From an uncultured Victivallaceae bacterium (lineage in GTDB: Bacteria; Verrucomicrobiota; Lentisphaeria; Victivallales; Victivallaceae), in contig CALXXL010000004.1 in assembly GCA_944392655.1 (NCBI GenBank), forward strand, positions 62,001-126,000: a DNA stretch of 64,000 nucleotides, in the 5' to 3' direction. The position numbers were made by a program, and so were the translations under genes. How positions within the stretch are numbered: position 1 is the stretch's first letter; each line of letters begins with the position of its first letter. The notes under the pieces were generated by a model that was given only the letters and a program-made list of their open reading frames with translations, did no database searches and was not told the origin of the DNA. This document shows positions 33,915 to 42,861 of this stretch, piece after piece.

Positions 33915-33943
33915 TTGAAAATAGCGTGTGAAGCGGTTATATT
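33915..33943 (+). promoter_or_regulatory. Promoter of the trpB-proS-nifU-nifS run
   Basis: TTGAAA (33915-33920), 17 bases, TATATT (33938-33943), 56 bases before trpB. No trp leader peptide or attenuator was seen between it and the gene. Confidence 0.75.
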
Positions 33944-33998
33944 AATATATTTGTATATAGTGATTTTGAGTTGAGAACAGCTTGTTAGGAGAGAGACA

Positions 33999-35222
33999 AT
34001 GGATTTTTCCACATATTTTCGTGATTACCCGACGCCGGATGGATATTATGGTGAATTTGGGGGGATGTTTCTGCCGCCGGAACTGCAGACGGCGTTCAAA
34101 GAGATATACGATGCCTATTTAACGATCTGCAAATCGGCGCAGTTTATCAGTGAATTGCGTCGTATCCGCCGTGAATTTCAGGGGCGTCCGACTCCGGTCT
34201 ACCACTGCCAGCGTCTGTCGCAGAAACTTGGCAACTGCCAGATATATCTGAAGCGTGAGGATCTGAATCACACGGGTGCGCACAAGCTGAATCACTGCAT
34301 GGGTGAAGGTCTTCTGGCGAAATACATGGGCAAGAAGAAGCTGATTGCGGAGACTGGCGCTGGGCAGCACGGTGTGGCGTTGGCGACGGCGGCGGCGTAT
34401 TTTGGTTTGGAGTGTGAAATTCACATGGGTGAAGTTGACATAGCCAAACAGGCTCCGAATGTAGCGCGCATGAAGGTGCTGGGGGCGAAAGTGATTCCGG
34501 TAACTCGTGGTTTGAAGACATTGAAGGAGGCGGTGGACTCCGCCTTTGAATCATATCTGGATAGCTACAAGGACTCGATCTACTGTATTGGTTCAGTAGT
34601 TGGTCCTCATCCTTTCCCGTTGATGGTGCGTGACTTCCAGATGGTGGTCGGGGTAGAGGCTCGTGAGCAGTTTATGGAGATGACCGGATTTCTGCCGGAT
34701 GTAGTCACTGCTTGCTGTGGTGGTGGCAGTAATGCGGCGGGGATGTTTGCGGCGTTTCTGAATGATCCTGTGCGTATAATCGGGGTAGAGCCGCTGGGTC
34801 GCGGGCCGAAGATCGGGGATCATGCGGCGAGCATGGCTTACGGAACGAAGGGTGTTCTGCACGGGTTTGAAAGTTACATATTGCAGGATGAGTCGGGCAA
34901 TCCGCAGCCGGTCTACTCGGTGGCGAGCGGGCTGGACTATCCGGGGATTGGACCGGAACACGCGTTGTGGCGTGACTGTGGCCGGGTGGAATACGATGCG
35001 ATAGGCGACAAGGAAGCGGTGGATGCCTTCTTCAAACTTTCGCGTTACGAAGGGATCATTCCGGCGTTGGAAAGTGCGCATGCGATTGCGTATGCGATGA
35101 AGCTGGCGAAAGAGATGCACTCGGGCTCGATATTGGTGAACTGCTCTGGTCGTGGTGACAAAGATTTGGATTACGTTATTGAGAACTTCGGTTTTGGTGA
35201 AGATCACCGTTTTGAAGATTGA
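33999..35222 (+). CDS. trpB: Tryptophan synthase beta chain
   Basis: Condenses indole and serine using PLP. The lysine that binds PLP is in H-T-G-A-H-K-L-N (about residue 92), and [10 protein letters not shown] (about 243) is the phosphate-binding loop. Start [12 protein letters not shown] matches the TrpB1 type. 407 residues. No trpA follows: the partner subunit is elsewhere, and proS lies 12 bases downstream. GGAGAGAGA precedes ATG 33999. Confidence 0.96.
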   Translation: MDFSTYFRDYPTPDGYYGEFGGMFLPPELQTAFKEIYDAYLTICKSAQFISELRRIRREFQGRPTPVYHCQRLSQKLGNCQIYLKREDLNHTGAHKLNHCMGEGLLAKYMGKKKLIAETGAGQHGVALATAAAYFGLECEIHMGEVDIAKQAPNVARMKVLGAKVIPVTRGLKTLKEAVDSAFESYLDSYKDSIYCIGSVVGPHPFPLMVRDFQMVVGVEAREQFMEMTGFLPDVVTACCGGGSNAAGMFAAFLNDPVRIIGVEPLGRGPKIGDHAASMAYGTKGVLHGFESYILQDESGNPQPVYSVASGLDYPGIGPEHALWRDCGRVEYDAIGDKEAVDAFFKLSRYEGIIPALESAHAIAYAMKLAKEMHSGSILVNCSGRGDKDLDYVIENFGFGEDHRFED

Positions 35223-35234
35223 GGGTAGAGAGCT

Positions 35235-36974
35235 ATGCGAATGAGTAAGATGGTCGGTCGCCGCCTGAAGGAAGACCCGAAGGATGCGCGTACGATAAGT
35301 CATAAATTTCTGATCCGTGGTGGCTATGCGCGTCCGGTATCGGCGGGGATCTACTCGCTTCTGCCATTGGGCAAACGAATCGTGGCTAAGATTGAGGAGA
35401 TCATCCGTGAAGAGATGAACCGTGTGGATGGTCAGGAAGTACTGATGCCGGTGGTGTTGCCGGCTGATTTGTGGCAGGAGTCGGGGCGTTATGAATCGGT
35501 AGGTGACGAGCTGTTGCGTTTCAAGGACCGTAATGACAAGCCGATGCTGCTGGCGATGACGCATGAAGAGGCGGTGGTTCAGCTGGCGCGTACGGAGTTG
35601 ACGAGTTACAAGCAGCTGCCGGTGATGCTGTATCAGATTCAGACTAAATACCGTGATGAAGCCCGTCCGCGTGCCGGTCTGATCCGTGTCCGTGAATTTA
35701 CGATGAAGGATGCCTACAGTTTCCATGTATCGCAAGCGGATCTTGAGACCTATTACATGCGGGTTCATGAGGCGTACGAGCGTATATTCAAGCGTCTTGG
35801 GATGCGCAACTTCATCTCTATTGAATCGAATTCGGGGATGATGGGAGGCAAGGTTTCGCATGAATTCATGGCGATCTGCGATTGCGGGGAAGACACGATT
35901 TTTGTCTCGCAGGATTACCGTTACCGTGCGAACCGTGAGATTGCGAAAGCGGCGTGGAAATACGAAAAAGCTCCGGAGCTGGCGTTGGAAAAGGTGCATA
36001 CTCCTGGGACGAAGACGATTGAAGATGTGGCGGCCTATCTCGGGGTTCGTCCGGAAGATACAGGCAAGGCGGTATTTTATCAGGACAAGCAGACAGGTGA
36101 GCTGATATTTGCGCTTATCCGTGGTGATTTTGAGGTGAATGAGACGAAGCTGCAAAATCTGGTGAAGGTTTCGGAGCTTGGTTTTGCGGATGACGAATCT
36201 ATCCGTGCGATTGGCTGTGAACCCGGTTATGCTTCGATACTTTCAATAGATCCCGGCAAGGTGAAGATAGTGGTAGACAACTCGATCGCGGGATCGTCGA
36301 ATCTGGTGGTCGGGGCGAATGAGCCGGACTATCACTATAAGAACTTCAACTTTGAGCGAGACTTTGCCCGTCATGGCGAAGTGATTGTGGCGGACATTGC
36401 CACGGTGCGCGCGGGAGATCCCTGCGTGCTGGACGGTACGCCGTTGCAGATGGTGCGCGGTATAGAGATCGGGAACATATTCCAGCTTGGAACGCGTTAT
36501 TCTGAAGCGATGAATTGCTGTTATCTGGATGAGAACGGCAAGAGTCACCCGATGGTGATGGGTTGCTATGGTATCGGGGTTGGCCGTGCGATGGCTGCGG
36601 TGATTGAGCAGGCGAACGACCAGTATGGTCCGATTTGGCCGATGAGCATAGCGCCGTATCAGGTGGAGATAGTATCGCTGACGCCTGAGCGTGATGATTG
36701 CGGTGCGGTATCGGAAACGTTGTACACGGAGCTGTCTAAGCGCGGGGTTGAAGTATTGTGGGATGACCGTGGGGAAAAAGCCGGCTTCATGTTCAGCGAT
36801 GCGGATTTAATGGGAATACCTCTGCGGATAGTAGTTTCGCCGAAGACATTGGCGGATGGCGAAGTAGAGTTCAAGATCCGTGGGGAAAAAGAGAGCGTCC
36901 GGGTAAAGCTGGATGAGATCTGTGATTTTGTAGAAGTAAAGATAGCGGAGAAACTTGCGGAGTTGGAGCCGTAA
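35235..36974 (+). CDS. proS: Prolyl-tRNA synthetase, bacterial type
   Basis: Class II aminoacyl-tRNA synthetase. Motif 1 region G-I-Y-S-L-L-P-L-G-K-R (about 38-48), motif 2 K-Y-R-D-E-A-R-P-R-A-G-L-I-R-V-R-E-F (about 138-155), a long insertion editing domain (about 225-400), motif 3 G-C-Y-G-I-G-V-G-R, and the anticodon domain at the C-terminus. The 579 residues fit the E. coli-like form with editing. Starts ATG 35235. Confidence 0.97.
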   Translation: MRMSKMVGRRLKEDPKDARTISHKFLIRGGYARPVSAGIYSLLPLGKRIVAKIEEIIREEMNRVDGQEVLMPVVLPADLWQESGRYESVGDELLRFKDRNDKPMLLAMTHEEAVVQLARTELTSYKQLPVMLYQIQTKYRDEARPRAGLIRVREFTMKDAYSFHVSQADLETYYMRVHEAYERIFKRLGMRNFISIESNSGMMGGKVSHEFMAICDCGEDTIFVSQDYRYRANREIAKAAWKYEKAPELALEKVHTPGTKTIEDVAAYLGVRPEDTGKAVFYQDKQTGELIFALIRGDFEVNETKLQNLVKVSELGFADDESIRAIGCEPGYASILSIDPGKVKIVVDNSIAGSSNLVVGANEPDYHYKNFNFERDFARHGEVIVADIATVRAGDPCVLDGTPLQMVRGIEIGNIFQLGTRYSEAMNCCYLDENGKSHPMVMGCYGIGVGRAMAAVIEQANDQYGPIWPMSIAPYQVEIVSLTPERDDCGAVSETLYTELSKRGVEVLWDDRGEKAGFMFSDADLMGIPLRIVVSPKTLADGEVEFKIRGEKESVRVKLDEICDFVEVKIAEKLAELEP

Positions 36975-37025
36975 AGCTCTCCGTATGAAATAAGCCTGAA
37001 ATAGCATGGCTTAGGGAGAGACAAC

Positions 37026-37877
37026 ATGTGGGATTACAATGAAAAAGTGATGGATCACTTTCTGCATCCGCGCAATATCGGTGAAGTAGAGAATGCCGAT
37101 GGCGTGGGGGAAGTGGGCAACGTCAGCTGTGGTGATGCGCTTAAGCTGAGTTTCAAACTGGATAAAGATGGAAAGATCAGCGAAGCCAAGTTCAAGACCT
37201 TTGGCTGTGCCAGTGCAATAGCCTCTTCGTCGGCGTTGACGGAGCTGTTGATAGGCAAGACGCTGGAAGAGGCGGAAAAGATCACGAACAAGGACATAGT
37301 TGCCGAGCTTGGCGAGCTTCCGGAAGAGAAGCTGCACTGTTCGGTAATGGGTATGGAAGCGTTGCAGGCGGCGATTGCCGACTACCGTGGAGAAAAGGTG
37401 GCGGATGGCGAAGACGAGCACGAAGGCCGGATTGTGTGCAAATGCTTTGGCGTTACGGATGTCAAGCTGCGCAAAGTGATCCGTGAGAATAACATTAAGA
37501 CGTTGCAGGAGGTGACGAACTACTGCAAAGCCGGCGGTGCGTGTTCGAGCTGTCTGGATGACATTCAGAAGATACTGGATGAAGAGTTAAAGGTCAAGCA
37601 CGATGAATCCTCGAAGCAGCCGGATAACGGTTTTGCCACCTGGCCATTGGTGCAGAAGGTGGTGAAGGTGCAGGAGGTGGTTGACCGTGAGATTGTGCCT
37701 TTGCTGGCAAAGGATGGCGGCGGCATGGAACTGGTGGATATTGTTGGTTCAACGGTGCGTGTGCGTCTTCAGGGACACTGTTCGGGTTGTCCGTCTGCGG
37801 GTGTAACGATCAAACATCTGGTGGAGGACAAGCTGCGTGAATATGTATCTCCGGACATAATGGTGGAAAGTGTGTAG
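37026..37877 (+). CDS. nifU: NifU-type three-domain Fe-S scaffold
   Basis: Assembly platform for iron-sulfur clusters. Three domains in order: IscU-like N-terminus with the three scaffold cysteines (N-V-S-C-G-D, F-G-C-A-S-A and L-H-C-S-V), a central permanent [2Fe-2S] domain (C-K-C-F-G-V ... C-K-A-G-G-A-C-S-S-C, about 138-180), and the NifU C-terminal domain with C-S-G-C-P-S. 283 residues. nifS follows 3 bases later. No nitrogenase genes are near; as in some other anaerobes this pair probably serves general Fe-S assembly, including Rnf. Confidence 0.95.
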   Translation: MWDYNEKVMDHFLHPRNIGEVENADGVGEVGNVSCGDALKLSFKLDKDGKISEAKFKTFGCASAIASSSALTELLIGKTLEEAEKITNKDIVAELGELPEEKLHCSVMGMEALQAAIADYRGEKVADGEDEHEGRIVCKCFGVTDVKLRKVIRENNIKTLQEVTNYCKAGGACSSCLDDIQKILDEELKVKHDESSKQPDNGFATWPLVQKVVKVQEVVDREIVPLLAKDGGGMELVDIVGSTVRVRLQGHCSGCPSAGVTIKHLVEDKLREYVSPDIMVESV

Positions 37878-37880
37878 ATT

Positions 37881-39065
37881 ATGAAGCGTGAAGTTATATA
37901 TGCGGACAACAATGCGACCACCTGCGTAGCGCCGGAAGTATTTGAAGCGATGCGTCCGTATCTGTTTGAAAAGTACGGCAATCCGTCGAGCATCTACACG
38001 TTTGGCGGAGAGTTGGCGGCGGACATAGAGCGTGCGCGGATAGAGGTTGCGGAGCTGCTTGGCGCGTCTTGGCGGAACAATCTTGGCCAGGCGACGGAGA
38101 TAATCTTCACCAGCTGCGGTACGGAGAGTGACAATGCGGCGTTGCGCAGTGCATTGGAAGTGCAGAGCGGGCGGCGCAAGATAGTAACGAGCAAGGTGGA
38201 ACACCCTGCGATACTGAATCTCTGCCGTGAGCTGGAGCGTGAAGGTTACACGGTGGAGACGATCGGGGTTGATGGCGATGGCCGTTTAGACATGTCCGCG
38301 TTGGAGCGTGCGGTGGATTCGGAGACAGCGTTGGTAACCCTGATGTGGGCTAACAATGAGATTGGTAACATCTACCCGGTGGAAGAGGTAGCGCGGATTG
38401 CGCACCGTGCGGGTGCATTGTTTCATACGGATGCGGTGCAGGCGGCAGGCAAGGTTCCGATGAACATGAGTGAATCGGAGATAGACATGCTGAGTATTTC
38501 CGGGCACAAGCTGCATGCGCCGAAAGGCGTTGGAGTGCTGTATGTGCGTCGCGGGGTACGTTTCCGTCCGTTTATAATTGGCGGTCATCAGGAGAAGGGT
38601 CGCCGCGGCGGTACGGAGAATGTGGCGAGCATAATTGGGCTTGGTAAGGCGTGTGAACTGGCGCGCAAAGGCATGGCGGAAGAGATAGCGCATGTAAAGA
38701 AGCTGCGTGACCGTCTGGAAACGGGGATTGCCGAACGTATTCCTGCGATCCGGATCAACGGGGACAAATCCAGCCGTCTGCCCAACACTTCGAGCATCAG
38801 TTTTGAGTATATAGAAGGGGAAGCGATACTGCTTCTGCTGGATCAGCATGGAATTTGTGCGTCGAGCGGCAGTGCGTGTACAACCGGCAGTCTTGAACCC
38901 TCGCATGTATTGCGTGCGATGGGGTTGCCTTATACGGCGGCGCATGGTACATTGCGTTTCAGCTTCTCGCGTTACAACACGGTTGAAGAGGTTGACCGTA
39001 TAATAGAGGTGCTGCCGTCGGTGATATCGACGTTGCGTAAGATGTCGCCTTACTGGAAGGAGTAG
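37881..39065 (+). CDS. nifS: Cysteine desulfurase NifS/IscS
   Basis: PLP enzyme that delivers sulfur from cysteine to NifU. Lysine of the PLP site in S-I-S-G-H-K-L-H-A-P-K-G (about 205), T-D-A-V-Q-A-A-G strand (about 182), catalytic cysteine in A-S-S-G-S-A-C-T-T-G (about 327) on the flexible loop. 394 residues. It is adjacent to nifU and to a DUF493-like gene 5 bases on. Confidence 0.96.
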   Translation: MKREVIYADNNATTCVAPEVFEAMRPYLFEKYGNPSSIYTFGGELAADIERARIEVAELLGASWRNNLGQATEIIFTSCGTESDNAALRSALEVQSGRRKIVTSKVEHPAILNLCRELEREGYTVETIGVDGDGRLDMSALERAVDSETALVTLMWANNEIGNIYPVEEVARIAHRAGALFHTDAVQAAGKVPMNMSESEIDMLSISGHKLHAPKGVGVLYVRRGVRFRPFIIGGHQEKGRRGGTENVASIIGLGKACELARKGMAEEIAHVKKLRDRLETGIAERIPAIRINGDKSSRLPNTSSISFEYIEGEAILLLLDQHGICASSGSACTTGSLEPSHVLRAMGLPYTAAHGTLRFSFSRYNTVEEVDRIIEVLPSVISTLRKMSPYWKE

Positions 39066-39070
39066 GAAAG

Positions 39071-39337
39071 ATGAAGGATCTGATGAGAGAAGAGATAAAA
39101 TTTCCTGTAGTCTGGCATTATCATATAATAGTAGAGAGTGAAGACACTGAGTGTGTTGAAGCGCTGAAAGGGATATTGTCTGACTTTGACCGTCGGATCC
39201 GTCTGGAACCCGGAGCGCCATCAGGAGGAGGGCGTTATCAGAGCTACCGGGCGGATGCGGAGGTGAATTCTCTGGAAGAGCTGGAGGGTCTGAGCAGTCG
39301 TCTGGAAAAGGTTCGGGGGGTGAAGTTTCTGCTGTAA
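39071..39337 (+). CDS. DUF493/YbeD-like small protein
   Basis: An 88-residue protein with the ferredoxin-like alpha-beta pattern of the YbeD/DUF493 family: F-P-V-V-W-H-Y-H-I-I-V-E near the start, then S-G-G-G-R-Y-Q-S-Y-R-A-D-A-E-V (about 50-64), and a C-terminal K-V-R-G-V-K-F-L-L matching V-K-x-x-L. Proteins of this type are thought to be small regulatory domains. AAGGAG precedes ATG 39071. Last gene of the trpB-nifS run. Confidence 0.72.
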   Translation: MKDLMREEIKFPVVWHYHIIVESEDTECVEALKGILSDFDRRIRLEPGAPSGGGRYQSYRADAEVNSLEELEGLSSRLEKVRGVKFLL

Positions 39338-39636
39338 TTGTAATCCGGCATGAAAAGCGTCAAAAAAAGCGTTTACGGGTTGAAAAAAAGTATTTTACGG
39401 GTTAGACTAAAGAGATATTGCATGATATATAAAGGAGTGTTTTTCCCGCTGTAAAAGGTATTATAGCAGTTTTTTTCTTGATTTTTTTATTAAAGATAGC
39501 TTCACGGATTTGAAAATACAGTTAGAAGTGCTAATTTTGTTACTGCCGGATTATGACGAATATTCCGGTATGGAATTGGGTTTTAAGTTTTTGAAGACAA
39601 AAAAATATATAAAAAAGGACTAAACAGGAGAGCACG
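39338..39636 (+). other. Long AT-rich leader with candidate promoters
   Basis: 299 bases without a gene. Two candidate promoters: TTGAAA (39380-39385)-N17-TAGACT (39403-39408), and TTGAAA (39510-39515)-N16-TAATTT (39532-39537). Between them lie imperfect stems, a long T-run (39470-39488) and a CCGGA/TCCGG hairpin around 39546-39570. The phrase TTTACGGGTT occurs twice (39372-39381 and 39394-39403), overlapping the first promoter, and could be a repressor or activator site. Confidence 0.5.
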
Positions 39637-40836
39637 ATGAAGGTTCTGAACATTGTACTGAGTATTTTAATTCTGATACTCGCGATCGCATCGGCTGTTT
39701 TTGCTTATCTTCTCTTTGATAAGCGTCAGCAGATGGTCGAAGGGTATGAGTCGCTGGGTAAAGGTATAGCTGATACCGCCAGATATCTGGACAAAGACAG
39801 CGGCACACAGACGAAGCTGAACATCGATCATCGTTCAGAAAGTCTGGATCAGGAGATCCGCAAGCTCAGTCAGTTGGCGAAGCAGGTTAGTGAAGAGCGC
39901 AATGCCCTGGCGCAGGCGCTGGTAGAAATTTCGGCGCAGGCCGGAGGCAATGCGACGTTGGAATCGCTTACGGAGCTTGCCGGTTATGAAAGTGGTGCAG
40001 CCAGCGTAATAGCGTCGGTGAACAATCTGCGTACGAACCGTGACATGTTGGCCGAAGGTTATTTGCAGGCGGCCGGCAAATTTGATTTGTCGCTGGATTA
40101 CAATGAGCTGGTAGGATTGGATCGCAGTGGCTGGGAAAATTCGATTCGTGCGTTCAATGTTGACTTGGACAATGTAAAGAAATACAAAGAGCAGCAGGAA
40201 GCGGTTATGCGTAAGGTAGCGAAATCGCTTGGCGTGGAAATTTCGCTGAAACCTGCGCGTTACGAAGCTGATCTCAAGAACTACAATGCGGCGATAGCCG
40301 GATTGCAGAAGGACAAAGCTGATTTGGAAGCGGCCAAGGCTGATCTGACCGCCAAACTTGATGCTGCGAACAAATCGATAGCGTCCAAGGAAGGTGAAAT
40401 TGCTTCTTTGAATACAGAACTTGCCACGCAGAAGGACGAATACAACCGTCTGAGTGCGATCATCAAGGATGAAGCTTATGAATATCCGGTAGCGTTGTGG
40501 CGTGCCGGTTCTCCGGAAGCGCGTAAAGCGGTTGACGGCAAGATTATTGACATCAACAAGAAATTTGGTTATGTAGTAATAGACATTGGTTCTGAAACGC
40601 TGGTTGAACAGCCGATAGCTCCGAACCGTGAACCGAACAAGGTAAATCCGAACATCACAGCTGGTGATGAAATGATGGTATCGCGTTATGTTGGAGCTGA
40701 TGATGCCAAATACATTGGCAACATCAAGATCTTCAAGGTTGAAGGAGCGTGTGCATTTGCGAACGTCACTGATCTGGCAGACGGCAATGCGATCGCGGTT
40801 GGCGACACGGTGCTTTTTGATCCGGAAAAGCTGTAA
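39637..40836 (+). CDS. Membrane-anchored coiled-coil protein
   Basis: A 399-residue protein: N-terminal helix (about 5-26), a long region rich in heptads with two coiled coils (about 68-95 and 215-275, for example K-D-K-A-D-L-E-A-A-K-A-D-L-T-A-K-L), then a beta-rich C-terminal domain of ~120 residues (I-N-K-K-F-G-Y-V-V-I-D-I-G ... G-D-E-M-M-V-S-R-Y-V-G ... A-V-G-D-T-V-L-F). I know this layout from uncharacterised PVC envelope proteins; the C-terminal part looks like a small barrel. AGGAGAG precedes ATG 39637. Function unknown. Confidence 0.75.
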   Translation: MKVLNIVLSILILILAIASAVFAYLLFDKRQQMVEGYESLGKGIADTARYLDKDSGTQTKLNIDHRSESLDQEIRKLSQLAKQVSEERNALAQALVEISAQAGGNATLESLTELAGYESGAASVIASVNNLRTNRDMLAEGYLQAAGKFDLSLDYNELVGLDRSGWENSIRAFNVDLDNVKKYKEQQEAVMRKVAKSLGVEISLKPARYEADLKNYNAAIAGLQKDKADLEAAKADLTAKLDAANKSIASKEGEIASLNTELATQKDEYNRLSAIIKDEAYEYPVALWRAGSPEARKAVDGKIIDINKKFGYVVIDIGSETLVEQPIAPNREPNKVNPNITAGDEMMVSRYVGADDAKYIGNIKIFKVEGACAFANVTDLADGNAIAVGDTVLFDPEKL

Positions 40837-40861
40837 TAGGCGATATATTGGAGGCGATGAG

Positions 40862-40987
40862 ATGTTTGAAAACAAATACTTCACTGTTGCGGCGGTAGTC
40901 TCGGTATTGCTGCTGGTAGCGGTAGTCTCATTCCAGTATATGGAATTGCAGAAATACGGAGTGGTGGAAGCGTTGCTGAACAAGTAA
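40862..40987 (+). CDS. Very small single-helix membrane protein
   Basis: A 41-residue protein starting ATG 40862 behind GGAGGCGATGAG, 25 bases after the coiled-coil gene. Residues about 8-26 are one hydrophobic helix, then a short polar tail. The strong ribosome site, the clean terminator right after it and the co-transcription with the coiled-coil protein support it as a real gene. It may be a partner of that protein. Confidence 0.65.
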   Translation: MFENKYFTVAAVVSVLLLVAVVSFQYMELQKYGVVEALLNK

Positions 40988-41010
40988 CTGATTTTACCGT
41001 GGTATTTCCA

Positions 41011-41039
41011 GGGAGTCTCAAAAAGGGGCTCCCTTTTTT
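41011..41039 (+). terminator. Terminator after the coiled-coil gene pair
   Basis: Stem GGGAGTCTC/GGGGCTCCC (two G-U pairs), loop of five A, then six T. Confidence 0.9.
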
Positions 41040-41176
41040 ATTTTTTGTGGCTAAAGCCGGTTCAGGTATTGCAATTGGGATAAAAATGTAATAAGTTTAT
41101 ATTGAATATACGCAATAAAAGTTATTTTAAGGTGTTCAGTTGAATAAATAGTTTTTACTTATGTGGAGAGGTAACG

Positions 41177-41326
41177 ATGCGCAAGCTGTTATTTTTAGTT
41201 GTATTGGGGTTATTGGTATTGGGTTTAGCCGGGTGTACGCCTCAGGAGCGCAGTGGAATATCGCCATTGCCGCAGAACCGTCCGGCGGATTGGGAGAACC
41301 GTCCTTATGGAGATTTACGGATATAA
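41177..41326 (+). CDS. Tiny lipoprotein
   Basis: A 49-residue protein starting ATG 41177 behind GGAGAGG. Its first 20 residues are a textbook lipoprotein signal ending L-A-G-C, and the mature part is only about 30 residues, rich in Pro and Asn: P-L-P-Q-N-R-P-A-D-W-E-N-R-P-Y-G. I associate this short N-R-P-x-x-W-E motif with small lipoproteins of Verrucomicrobia and Lentisphaerae. It lies 27 bases before the DUF4349-like gene. Confidence 0.75.
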   Translation: MRKLLFLVVLGLLVLGLAGCTPQERSGISPLPQNRPADWENRPYGDLRI

Positions 41327-41353
41327 CATAATAAACAGAATGGAGGTTGGGTG

Positions 41354-42568
41354 ATGAAGCGGTTGTGGTGTACAGGGGCAGGTTTACTGGTATTGCTGTC
41401 TGGCTGCTGCAGTACGGGGGCGTTGACAGTGGCGGATGGTGAACTGATGGTGGAAGAGGAGTCATACCGTGGAGATGCGGGCATGAGATTTGCGGCCAAG
41501 GCGGCATCTCCGGCTCCGGCAATGGCGGCTCGTAATATGGTGGCAATGGATTCAGCGTCGTCAGAATCGCTGGGAGGAGGCGAGATGATTAGTGCGCCTG
41601 AGGGGCGCAAGATGATCTTCACGGCGCATTATTTTATGACGGTGCTGGATGTAAAATCGGCGCAGGATGCGTTGCAGAAGCAGGCTGAATCTTTGGGCGG
41701 GTATGTGCAGAGCATAACGGATGATACGATGACGCTCCGTATTCCTTTGGATAAAGCGAATGGTTTTCTTGGTGATTTAGGTAAATTCGGGACGATCAAT
41801 TCACGCAGTATTTCCGGGCGTGATGTTACGTCTGAGATGGTGGATATGGAGATCCGGCTGGAGAATCTTGAGTTAATGCGCCGTCGTCTTCAGGCGTTGG
41901 CTGATCAGGGAGGGAGCAAGGTAGAGCAGTTGCTTGAAGTTGAGCGTGAGCTTGGCCGTGTAACGACGGAGATAGAGCGTTACAAGGGGCAGTTGAAGCT
42001 GCTGACGAACCAGGTAGATTACGTAACCGTAACGTTGAATATGAATGCCGAGCTTCCGGTGGGAGAACTTGTGCGTCGTATACCGGTGGATTGGGTAGCC
42101 AATCTTGGTCAGGACTTATGGAATGATGTTCCGGTGAATGGCGAATACGGTTATGCGTTTGATGTTGATTTGCCGTTGAATTTCACGGTAGTAAGTTACT
42201 TTAAGGATATGGACGTCACCTATGCGATAAGTTCGGATGAGGGAGTAATCAAGCTGAGTCGTAAATCTGATTTCAAGGGGGCGACGGATGAATTCTGGCG
42301 TGGATTATTGAAGCGTGGTTTTACCGAGGCAGGCAATTTCACGTTAGTAGAAGAGTATGAGTTTGAAACAGGGGAAGGTTTAACGGGCTATGTAATCAGT
42401 GGCAAGCGTCAGCTGAATCAGGTAACTTATGGTTATCAAGTAATGCTGATGCGTCATTCAGACGAGCTTTATCTGTATGAATTCTGGGCGCCGGAGGTAG
42501 TATTTGACGGTTCGATAGACAAGGTAAAAGATTCGTTAAAGAGTGTAGATTTAATCTGGTGGCGTTAA
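41354..42568 (+). CDS. DUF4349-like lipoprotein
   Basis: A 404-residue lipoprotein: signal with V-L-L-S-G-C, a low-complexity Ala/Glu/Ser linker (about 25-75), then the DUF4349 core with beta strands (T-D-D-T-M-T-L-R-I-P-L-D-K-A), S-R-S-I-S-G-R-D-V-T-S-E-M-V-D-M-E-I-R-L-E-N-L and a coiled coil (E-V-E-R-E-L-G-R-V-T-T-E-I-E-R). The C-terminal ~130 residues form a further alpha/beta domain not usual in the family. The start is ATG 41354; GTG 41351 is adjacent. GGAGG sits 7 bases upstream. Confidence 0.8.
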   Translation: MKRLWCTGAGLLVLLSGCCSTGALTVADGELMVEEESYRGDAGMRFAAKAASPAPAMAARNMVAMDSASSESLGGGEMISAPEGRKMIFTAHYFMTVLDVKSAQDALQKQAESLGGYVQSITDDTMTLRIPLDKANGFLGDLGKFGTINSRSISGRDVTSEMVDMEIRLENLELMRRRLQALADQGGSKVEQLLEVERELGRVTTEIERYKGQLKLLTNQVDYVTVTLNMNAELPVGELVRRIPVDWVANLGQDLWNDVPVNGEYGYAFDVDLPLNFTVVSYFKDMDVTYAISSDEGVIKLSRKSDFKGATDEFWRGLLKRGFTEAGNFTLVEEYEFETGEGLTGYVISGKRQLNQVTYGYQVMLMRHSDELYLYEFWAPEVVFDGSIDKVKDSLKSVDLIWWR

Positions 42569-42582
42569 TATAGTTTAAGAAT

Positions 42583-42614
42583 AAGCCGTCCGTTATTTTA
42601 CGGGCGGCTTTTTT
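42583..42614 (+). terminator. Terminator of the DUF4349 gene
   Basis: Eleven-bp stem AAGCCGTCCGT (42583-42593)/ACGGGCGGCTT (42600-42610) with one G-U, then a T-run. Confidence 0.92.
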
Positions 42615-42650
42615 AGTGTACAAAAAACGGGTGGAAAATGGTTATTTAGC

Positions 42651-42678
42651 TTGAAAAATAAAAAAAAGCCTATATATT
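42651..42678 (+). promoter_or_regulatory. Promoter of tRNA-Gln
   Basis: TTGAAA (42651-42656), 16 bases, TATATT (42673-42678), 21 bases before the tRNA. Confidence 0.75.
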
Positions 42679-42699
42679 AAAGTACAATATAATTGAAAC

Positions 42700-42773
42700 A
42701 GCCCTGTGGTGTAACGGTAGCACAAGTGATTCTGGTTCATTTTGTTGAGGTTCGAATCCTTACAGGGCTGCCA
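42700..42773 (+). tRNA. tRNA-Gln (anticodon CTG)
   Basis: A 74-base cloverleaf: acceptor AGCCCTG/CAGGGCT, discriminator G, encoded CCA; anticodon stem AGTGA/TCATT with loop TTCTGGT, so CTG at the anticodon, reading CAG; T-arm TGAGG-TTCGAAT-CCTTA. Confidence 0.94.
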
Positions 42774-42817
42774 TTTTTCTCTTGAGAATAAAGTTGGTTA
42801 AAAGTTCATTAGTCAGC

Positions 42818-42845
42818 TTGAAAGATAGAGAAAATGGTGTAAATT
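42818..42845 (+). promoter_or_regulatory. Promoter of tRNA-Phe
   Basis: TTGAAA (42818-42823), 16 bases, TAAATT (42840-42845), 16 bases before the tRNA; each of the two neighbouring tRNAs thus has its own promoter. Confidence 0.65.
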
Positions 42846-42861
42846 ATATAGAGTAAAGAGT

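Noticed and set aside
34593-36155. A 520-codon open frame on the minus strand
   Set aside because: Lies antisense to trpB and proS, has extreme Arg/His/Thr content from the CGT- and GTG-rich codons opposite, and no domain or ribosome site.
37026-39065. Nitrogen fixation function for nifU-nifS
   Set aside because: No nif structural genes are present; the pair is known as a general Fe-S system in many anaerobes.
38286-39221. A 311-codon open frame on the minus strand
   Set aside because: Antisense to nifS with biased composition; nifS is certain.
39835-40983. A 382-codon open frame on the minus strand
   Set aside because: Antisense to the coiled-coil gene; Arg/Tyr/Phe-rich shadow without family features.
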